Assembly: GCF_025420585.1 (NCBI RefSeq)
Contig: NZ_JAOEGB010000001.1
Span: forward strand, 434,001-498,000
Direction of reading: 5' to 3'
Length of the DNA: 64,000 nucleotides
Source: Planotetraspora sp. A-T 1434
GTDB taxonomy: Bacteria > Actinomycetota > Actinomycetes > Streptosporangiales > Streptosporangiaceae
Under the pieces are notes generated by a model, which saw only the letters and a list, made by a program, of their open reading frames with translations, ran no database searches and was not told the origin of the DNA. Of this stretch, positions 59,051 to 64,000 are shown one piece after another. Position 1 is the stretch's first letter. The number at the start of each line of letters is the position of its first letter. The position numbers and the translations under genes are program-made.

Positions 59051-59067
59051 TAAGGAAACCTTACTAA
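59051..59067. promoter_or_regulatory. CsnR-type operator variant upstream of GH20 gene
   Basis: TAAGGAAACCTTACTAA, 14 of 17 identical to the chitosanase palindrome TTAGGAAACTTTCCTAA, ending 3 bp before ATG 59071. At this position a bound repressor would block transcription or overlap the start itself. Confidence 0.6.
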
Positions 59068-59070
59068 ATT

Positions 59071-60657
59071 ATGGGGTCTCCGTTGTCGCGACGTCTTACC
59101 GCCGCCCTCGCCTCGGCTGCGCTGCTCACTCTTTCGGCCACCCTGCCGGCGGCCGCCCAGAGCTCTTCCACGCCCACACGCCACTCGGCGCCGGCGCCCA
59201 AGCTCGTCCCCGTGCCCGTGTCCCTGCATGTGACGAGCGGGACGTACCAGATCACGGCCAAGACGAAGATCGTCGTGCCGTCCGGAACCGGCCTGCGCGC
59301 CGCCTCCTATCTCGCGGGCCTGCTGCGCAGGTCGACCGGGTTCCCGCTGCCGATCGCCCGGGAGGGGGCCGGCATCGTCCTCGACGCGAGCGGCGGGGTG
59401 GGCCAGGGAGACGAGGGATATCGCCTGTCGGTCACGAGTGACGGTGTCCTGATAAATGCGGACACGGGGGAGGGGCTCTTCCGCGGCGTCCAGACGCTCC
59501 GCCAGCTCCTTCCGGCCAAGGTCGAGAGCCACGCCAAGCAGGCGGGGCCGTGGAAGGTCTCCGGAGTGGAGATCGAGGACTATCCCCGCTTCGCCTACCG
59601 CGGCGCGATGCTCGACGTCGCCCGCCACTTCTTCAGCGTCAAGCAGGTCAAGCGGTACATCGACCTCGCCGCGGCCTACAAGGTCAACGCCTTCCATCTG
59701 CACCTCAGCGACGACCAGGGCTGGCGGATCGCCATCAAGAGCTGGCCCCGGCTGGCGAAGTTCGGCGGAAGGACGGCCGTCGACGGGGACCCCGGCGGCT
59801 ACTACACACAGGCCGACTACCGAGAAATCGTGAAGTACGCGCAGAAGCGGTTCATCACGGTCATCCCCGAGATTGACACTCCGAGCCACACCAACGCGGC
59901 TCTCGCGTCGTACGCCAAGCTCAACTGCGACGGCAAGGCGCCCAAGCCGTACACCGGGACGGACGTGGGCTTCAGCTCGCTATGCACCGGTAAGGACATC
60001 ACCTACGAGTTCCTCGACGACGTCATCCGGGAGCTGGCCAAGCTGACCCCCGGGCCGTACATCCACATCGGCGGCGACGAGGCGCACAGCACCAAGCAGA
60101 AGGACTACACCAAGTTCATCGGCAAGGTGCAGAAGATCGTCCACAAGTACGGCAAGAGCATGATGGGCTGGGAGGAGATCGCGGGGGCGAAGATCAGCCA
60201 GGACTCGGTCGCCGCGCACTGGAACCCCGTCACGGGCACCCAGGAGGGCACCGAGCTCGCCCGGAACGCCGCCAAGAACGGCGTCAAGCTCATCATGGCC
60301 CCGGCGGACCACGCCTACCTCGACATGAAGTACACCCACAAAACTCCGCTCGGGCAGGACTGGGCCGCGATCGTGGAGGCGCGCCGGGCGTACGACTGGG
60401 ACCCCGCCAAGCTCATCACCGGCGTGGGGGAGGGCGACGTCCTCGGCGTCGAGGCGCCCATCTGGACCGAGACCATGAAGACGCTCTCTGAGCTGGAGTA
60501 CATGGCCTATCCGCGGCTGCCCGGCATCGCCGAGATCGGCTGGTCGCCCGCGTCCAGCCACTCGTGGAGCGGTTACCGGTCGCGGATCGCCGCCCAGGGG
60601 CCGCGGTGGGTCGCCGGCTCGGTCAGCTTCTACCGTTCGCCGCAGATTCCGTTCTGA
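59071..60657 (+). CDS. Secreted GH20 beta-N-acetylhexosaminidase
   Basis: 528 residues. Signal peptide (cleavage near ALA-type site at residue 29, PAAAQS). An N-terminal GH20b-like domain (about 45-165) is followed by the GH20 barrel: RGAMLDVARHFFSVKQVKRY, AFHLHLSDDQGWRI, VIPEIDTPSHTNAALASYAK, and the catalytic Asp-Glu in YIHIGGDEAHSTK (near residue 335). It releases terminal GlcNAc from chitooligosaccharides outside the cell. A CsnR-type palindrome overlaps its upstream edge, linking it with the chitosanase. Confidence 0.94.
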   Translation: MGSPLSRRLTAALASAALLTLSATLPAAAQSSSTPTRHSAPAPKLVPVPVSLHVTSGTYQITAKTKIVVPSGTGLRAASYLAGLLRRSTGFPLPIAREGAGIVLDASGGVGQGDEGYRLSVTSDGVLINADTGEGLFRGVQTLRQLLPAKVESHAKQAGPWKVSGVEIEDYPRFAYRGAMLDVARHFFSVKQVKRYIDLAAAYKVNAFHLHLSDDQGWRIAIKSWPRLAKFGGRTAVDGDPGGYYTQADYREIVKYAQKRFITVIPEIDTPSHTNAALASYAKLNCDGKAPKPYTGTDVGFSSLCTGKDITYEFLDDVIRELAKLTPGPYIHIGGDEAHSTKQKDYTKFIGKVQKIVHKYGKSMMGWEEIAGAKISQDSVAAHWNPVTGTQEGTELARNAAKNGVKLIMAPADHAYLDMKYTHKTPLGQDWAAIVEARRAYDWDPAKLITGVGEGDVLGVEAPIWTETMKTLSELEYMAYPRLPGIAEIGWSPASSHSWSGYRSRIAAQGPRWVAGSVSFYRSPQIPF

Positions 60658-60668
60658 CCGGCGCCGAG

Positions 60669-60695
60669 TCCCGGTACGGCCGAGCCGTACCGGGA
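60669..60695. terminator. Hairpin terminator
   Basis: Perfect 12-bp stem TCCCGGTACGGC / GCCGTACCGGGA with a 3-nt centre, 11 bases after the GH20 stop. Confidence 0.82.
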
Positions 60696-60775
60696 TGTTG
60701 GCATTTGTTGACGATTCATGTCAGTGAAACAAATTGGGCCTTGACTGTGAACGGCCGGTGCTGGTCCCATTAGCG

Positions 60776-60802
60776 ACAAGTTAGGAAGCTTTCCTAACTT
60801 GT
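60776..60802. promoter_or_regulatory. CsnR/ROK-type operator upstream of CBM35-PQQ dehydrogenase gene
   Basis: 27-bp near-continuous palindrome, ACAAGTTAGGAA-GCT-TTCCTAACTTGT, with 12-bp arms. The core TTAGGAAGCTTTCCTAA differs from the chitosanase site at one centre base. It lies 77 bp before GTG 60879 and just after the GH20 terminator. Confidence 0.72.
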
Positions 60803-60878
60803 GTCCTGTCACGACCAGTCGACCGGCGCCTATCGGGGGCGTTGCGGGCGTACGGCTCGGCGGAGAGGGCCGTTAGAG

Positions 60879-63350
60879 GTGTTTCCGCGTAGTTTCCGTC
60901 GACCTCTGATTCTTGTAGCCTCGCTGGCAACCGTCGCCAGCGCGCAACTCGTCACTTCAGCGCCCGCTTCAGCGGCGACTCGGTATGAGGCGGAGAACGC
61001 CACGATCTCCCAGGGAGTCGTGGAGTCCAACCACCTGAACTTCTCCGGAACCGGTTTCGTCAACGGCGACAACATCGCCGGCAGCTACACCGAGTTCTCC
61101 TTCAACGCGGCCAGCGCCGGCACGGCGACGCTGGTCATCAGGTATGCCAACGGCACAACGAGTGACCGGCCCGCCGATGTGGCGGTGAACGGCACTGTGG
61201 TGTCGGCCAACCGGTCCTTCCCGGTGACCACGAACTGGGACACCTGGGCCAACTCGACCATCACCGCTCCGGTGAACGCCGGAACCAACACGCTCCGGCT
61301 GACCGCCACGACCGCGGGCGGCAACCCGAACCTCGACTACCTGGACGCCACGGTGGTCGCGTCACCGCCGCCGTCCACGGTCTACCAGGCCGAGGACGCC
61401 ACGCTGTCCCAGGCGGGCGTGTTCACCAACCACCTGGGTTACACCGGGACCGGGTTCGTGGACTACGTCAACACGACCGGCAGCTACGTGGAGTTCAACG
61501 TCAACGCCGCCGCGGCCGGCCCGGCGTCGCTGACGCTGCGGTATGCCAACGGCACCACGATCGACCGGCCCCTGGCCTTCACGGTGAACGGCACGGCGGC
61601 GACCACCAGGTCCTACCCCGCCACGGCGAACTGGGACACCTGGGTCGACGACACCTTCACGCTGAACCTGAACGCGGGCGCCAACGCCATCCGGGCCACG
61701 GCCACCACCGCCAACGGTGGTCCCAACCTGGACAAGCTGACCGTGTCGGCCTCCTCGGGCGGTGACACGCAGGCCCCGACCACGCCGGGCACCCCGTCGT
61801 GCACCAACATCGGGACCAACGGCCTGACCCTGAACTGGGGGGCCTCGAGCGACAACGTGGGCGTCGTCGCGTACGACATCTACAACGACGGCAACAAGCT
61901 GGCCGAGGCGCCGGGCAGCCAGACCTCGACCAACCTCACGGGCCTCACGCCGAACACGACGTACAACCTGTCGGTGTTCGGACGGGACGCGGCGGGCAAC
62001 GTGTCGATCGGCAGCGCGAAGGTGCCCTGCACGACCCTGGCGAGCTCGGACACGCAGGCGCCCACCACGCCCTCCGGCCTGACCAGCTCGAACGTCACCG
62101 CCAACAGCGTGAACCTGGCCTGGACCGGCTCGACCGACAACGTCGGCGTCACGTCCTACGAGGTGCGCAGCGGCACGTCGGTCTACGCGACGGTGACCGG
62201 CACCCCGCCGGCCACCTCGACCACGGTCACCAACCTCGCCTGCAACAGCCCGTACACGCTGGCCGTCGTCGCCCTCGACGCGGCGGGCAACGAGTCCGCG
62301 GCGAGCAACTCGGTGAGCTTCACGACGCAGACCTGCGGCGCCACTGACGGCGGCGTGCCGTCCAGCATCTCCACGATCTCGTCCGGCTGGACCATCCCGT
62401 GGGGCCTCTACTGGATGCCCGACGGGCAGTCGGCTCTCGCGACCGAGCGGGACGACAAGGTGACCGCCGGCCAGTTCAAGGTCTTCAAGGTCAGCCTCGC
62501 CGGGGCGCGGACCCAGGTCGGCACCGTCCCGAACGTGGTGACGACCGGCGGCGAGGGCGGCCTCCTGGGCGTGGCCGTCGACCCGAACTGGGCGACCAAC
62601 CACTACGTGTACTTCTTCCACACGGCCTCCGAGGGCAACCGGATCGTCCGGATGACCTACAACGGCACGTCGCTGAGCGGGTACACGATCCTGGTCCAGG
62701 GCATCGCGAAGAACAAGTACCACAACGGCGGACGCCTGGCCTTCGGCCCCGACGGCTACCTCTACGCCTCCACGGGTGACGCGCAGACGTCCAGCCTCGC
62801 GCAGGACAAGAGCTCGCTGAACGGCAAGATCCTGCGGATGAAGACCGACGGCACGCCCGCCCCGGGCAACCCGTTCGGCACCCTGGTCTACAGCTACGGC
62901 CACCGCAACCCGCAGGGCCTGGCCTTCGACCGCAACGGCCGCCTCTGGGAGGCCGAGTTCGGCAACAGCGCCTACGACGAGCTCAACCTGATCAAGCCGG
63001 GCGCCAACTACGGCTGGCCGACCTGTGAGGGCACCTGCAGCGTCGCCGGCATGACCAACCCGAAGAAGACCTGGACCGTCGACCAGGCGTCTCCGAGCGG
63101 TATCGCCATCGTCCGCAACGTCATCTACATGGCGGCCCTCCGGGGCGAGCGGCTCTGGCGCATCCCGATCAGCGGCGACACCGAGAGCGTCGGCACCGCG
63201 ACCGCGTACTACGTCGGCACGTACGGCCGGCTGCGGACCGTGGTCAAGGTTCCCGGCGTCGACCAGCTCTGGCTGACCACCACCAACAGTGACAACAACG
63301 GTGGGGCGGCCAACGGATCGGACAAGATCTTCAAGATCACCATCACCTGA
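60879..63350 (+). CDS. Secreted PQQ-dependent sugar dehydrogenase with two CBM35 and two FnIII modules
   Basis: 823 residues from GTG 60879, chosen because it gives a normal signal peptide (RRPLILVASLATVASAQLVT, cleavage near SAPASA); the frame is open from 60801. Domain order: CBM35 (about 34-160), CBM35 (165-289), FnIII (297-387), FnIII (391-487), and a soluble glucose/sorbosone-dehydrogenase-type six-bladed propeller (488-823). Propeller hallmarks: TTGGEGGLLGVAVDPNWATN, HNGGRLAFGPDGYLYASTGD and YGHRNPQGLAFDRNGRLWEA. The catalytic His is in the HNGG segment. It probably oxidises polysaccharide ends and may supply electrons or peroxide for oxidative degradation. Operator upstream. Confidence 0.9.
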   Translation: MFPRSFRRPLILVASLATVASAQLVTSAPASAATRYEAENATISQGVVESNHLNFSGTGFVNGDNIAGSYTEFSFNAASAGTATLVIRYANGTTSDRPADVAVNGTVVSANRSFPVTTNWDTWANSTITAPVNAGTNTLRLTATTAGGNPNLDYLDATVVASPPPSTVYQAEDATLSQAGVFTNHLGYTGTGFVDYVNTTGSYVEFNVNAAAAGPASLTLRYANGTTIDRPLAFTVNGTAATTRSYPATANWDTWVDDTFTLNLNAGANAIRATATTANGGPNLDKLTVSASSGGDTQAPTTPGTPSCTNIGTNGLTLNWGASSDNVGVVAYDIYNDGNKLAEAPGSQTSTNLTGLTPNTTYNLSVFGRDAAGNVSIGSAKVPCTTLASSDTQAPTTPSGLTSSNVTANSVNLAWTGSTDNVGVTSYEVRSGTSVYATVTGTPPATSTTVTNLACNSPYTLAVVALDAAGNESAASNSVSFTTQTCGATDGGVPSSISTISSGWTIPWGLYWMPDGQSALATERDDKVTAGQFKVFKVSLAGARTQVGTVPNVVTTGGEGGLLGVAVDPNWATNHYVYFFHTASEGNRIVRMTYNGTSLSGYTILVQGIAKNKYHNGGRLAFGPDGYLYASTGDAQTSSLAQDKSSLNGKILRMKTDGTPAPGNPFGTLVYSYGHRNPQGLAFDRNGRLWEAEFGNSAYDELNLIKPGANYGWPTCEGTCSVAGMTNPKKTWTVDQASPSGIAIVRNVIYMAALRGERLWRIPISGDTESVGTATAYYVGTYGRLRTVVKVPGVDQLWLTTTNSDNNGGAANGSDKIFKITIT

Positions 63351-63361
63351 TCGGAAGTTCT

Positions 63362-63390
63362 CCGGCGGCCGCGTCCCGCGCGGCCGCCGG
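63362..63390. terminator. Hairpin terminator
   Basis: Perfect 12-bp stem CCGGCGGCCGCG / CGCGGCCGCCGG with a 5-nt loop, followed by CCTTTCTT. It lies 11 bases after the PQQ dehydrogenase stop. Confidence 0.92.
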
Positions 63391-63424
63391 CCTTTCTTGC
63401 GTATAACAGGCCGCGCCGCAAGGC

Positions 63425-64000
63425 ATGGCGGAAAGGCAGACCGAGGTGCGCCGCACCATCACCACAGTCCTGGCCGGGAGTGTCCTGGCCGCCCTCGTCC
63501 AGTTAGTCGTCTCAGGGCCCGCTTCGGCGGCGACCCGTTATGAGGCGGAGAACGCCACGATCTCTCAGGGGGTCGTGGAGTCCAACCACCTCAACTTCTC
63601 CGGCACCGGGTTCGTGAACGGTGACAACATCGCCGGGAGCTACACCCAGTTCACGTTCAACGCGGCGAGCGCGGGGACGGCGACGCTGGTCATCAGGTAT
63701 GCCAATGGCACGACGAGTGACCGGCCCGCCGATGTGGCGGTGAACGGCACTGTGGTGTCGGCGAACCGGTCGTTCCCGGTGACCGCGAACTGGGACACCT
63801 GGGCGAACTCGACCATCACCGCTCCGGTGAACGCCGGGTCCAACACGCTGCGGCTGACCGCGACGACCGCGGGTGGTAACCCGAACCTGGACTACGTGGA
63901 CGTGGATGTCGTCGCGGCGCCGCCGCCGGGGACGGTGTATCAGGCTGAGGACGCGACGTTGTCGCAGGCGGGGGTGTTCAACAACCACCTGGGCTACACC
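63425..64000 (+). CDS. Secreted CBM35-containing protein, 5' part (continues beyond window)
   Basis: The frame is open to the window edge (at least 192 residues). ATG 63425 or GTG 63446 can start it; GTG gives the tighter signal peptide (RRTITTVLAGSVLAALVQLV). After SGPASAATR follows a CBM35 almost identical to that of the PQQ-dehydrogenase gene (YEAENATISQGVVESNHLNF), and a second one begins at about 63925. The catalytic module lies outside the window. No CsnR-type palindrome is present upstream, so it may be read from its own promoter or by read-through. Confidence 0.85.
   Translation, partial: MAERQTEVRRTITTVLAGSVLAALVQLVVSGPASAATRYEAENATISQGVVESNHLNFSGTGFVNGDNIAGSYTQFTFNAASAGTATLVIRYANGTTSDRPADVAVNGTVVSANRSFPVTANWDTWANSTITAPVNAGSNTLRLTATTAGGNPNLDYVDVDVVAAPPPGTVYQAEDATLSQAGVFNNHLGYT
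63528..64000 (+). repeat. CBM35 block duplicated from 60972-61450
   Basis: The stretch from the end of the signal peptide to the window edge is highly similar in DNA to the same part of the preceding gene, including long identical runs such as GGTCATCAGGTATGCCAA. A third, more diverged copy is in the GH27 gene at about 39280-40060 on the other strand. Confidence 0.88.

Overview
The window is very GC-rich, uses GTG and TTG starts freely, and carries actinobacterial hallmarks: an actinobacterial-type cytochrome b (QcrB), an mreB-mreC-mreD-PBP2-rodA wall-elongation operon, an XRE/DUF397 pair next to a histidine-kinase-like ATPase gene, a ROK/CsnR-like operator on a chitosanase gene, and many secreted multidomain carbohydrate-active proteins. 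It most resembles a chromosomal segment of a filamentous actinomycete, probably Streptosporangiales-like; the genus is inference. No rRNA, tRNA, CRISPR array or intact insertion sequence was seen.

Layout. 0-5 kb: 3' end of a FAD monooxygenase, an integrase remnant, a secreted papain-like protease overlapping a membrane-anchored partner gene, an orphan qcrB and a DUF4265 gene. 5-14 kb: a six-gene minus-strand operon (zinc alcohol dehydrogenase, solute-binding lipoprotein, two permeases, two ATPases) resembling glycerol/polyol importers, divergent from an AcoR-like activator. 14-20 kb: cynR remnant, cynS, azoR, a TetR gene facing a monooxygenase remnant, pirin, glycosyltransferase, PhzF-like protein. 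20-27.5 kb: acetate kinase, PP2C phosphatase, an N6-adenine methyltransferase, a soluble Ser/Thr kinase and a DUF2293 protein. 27.5-34.3 kb: rod-shape operon and a secreted serine hydrolase. 34-44 kb: agmatinase-family enzyme, Gfo/Idh/MocA oxidoreductase, two bacterial-PH membrane proteins, GH27 enzyme, MFS transporter. 44-49 kb: XRE/DUF397 locus, small genes, a lipoprotein and a GH75 chitosanase. 50-58 kb: a LysR-associated acyl-CoA catabolic cluster (thiolase, FAH-family hydrolase, crotonase, OB-fold protein plus thiolase-like partner, acyl-CoA ligase). 58-64 kb: mscL, GH20 hexosaminidase, a CBM35/FnIII/PQQ-dehydrogenase protein and the start of another CBM35 protein.

Two patterns cut across the gene list. 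First, four intergenic loci (16.3, 20.7, 26.2 and 43.3 kb) carry a dispersed element whose 9-bp motif GTGATCATG recurs at a 53-bp period, about five helical turns, in up to six consecutive copies; in three loci the motif converges on a central spacer. Two of them bracket the acetate kinase-PP2C-methyltransferase-kinase block. Second, a palindrome of the type TTAGGAAACTTTCCTAA sits upstream of the chitosanase, the GH20 enzyme and the PQQ-dehydrogenase gene, pointing to one chitosan/amino-sugar regulon.

Several loci are decayed: the integrase tail, cynR without its DNA-binding domain, the monooxygenase tail behind an intact TetR-type operator, a VOC fragment and a MetE-like fragment. Annotation rests on reading motifs in the sequence; no database search was possible.
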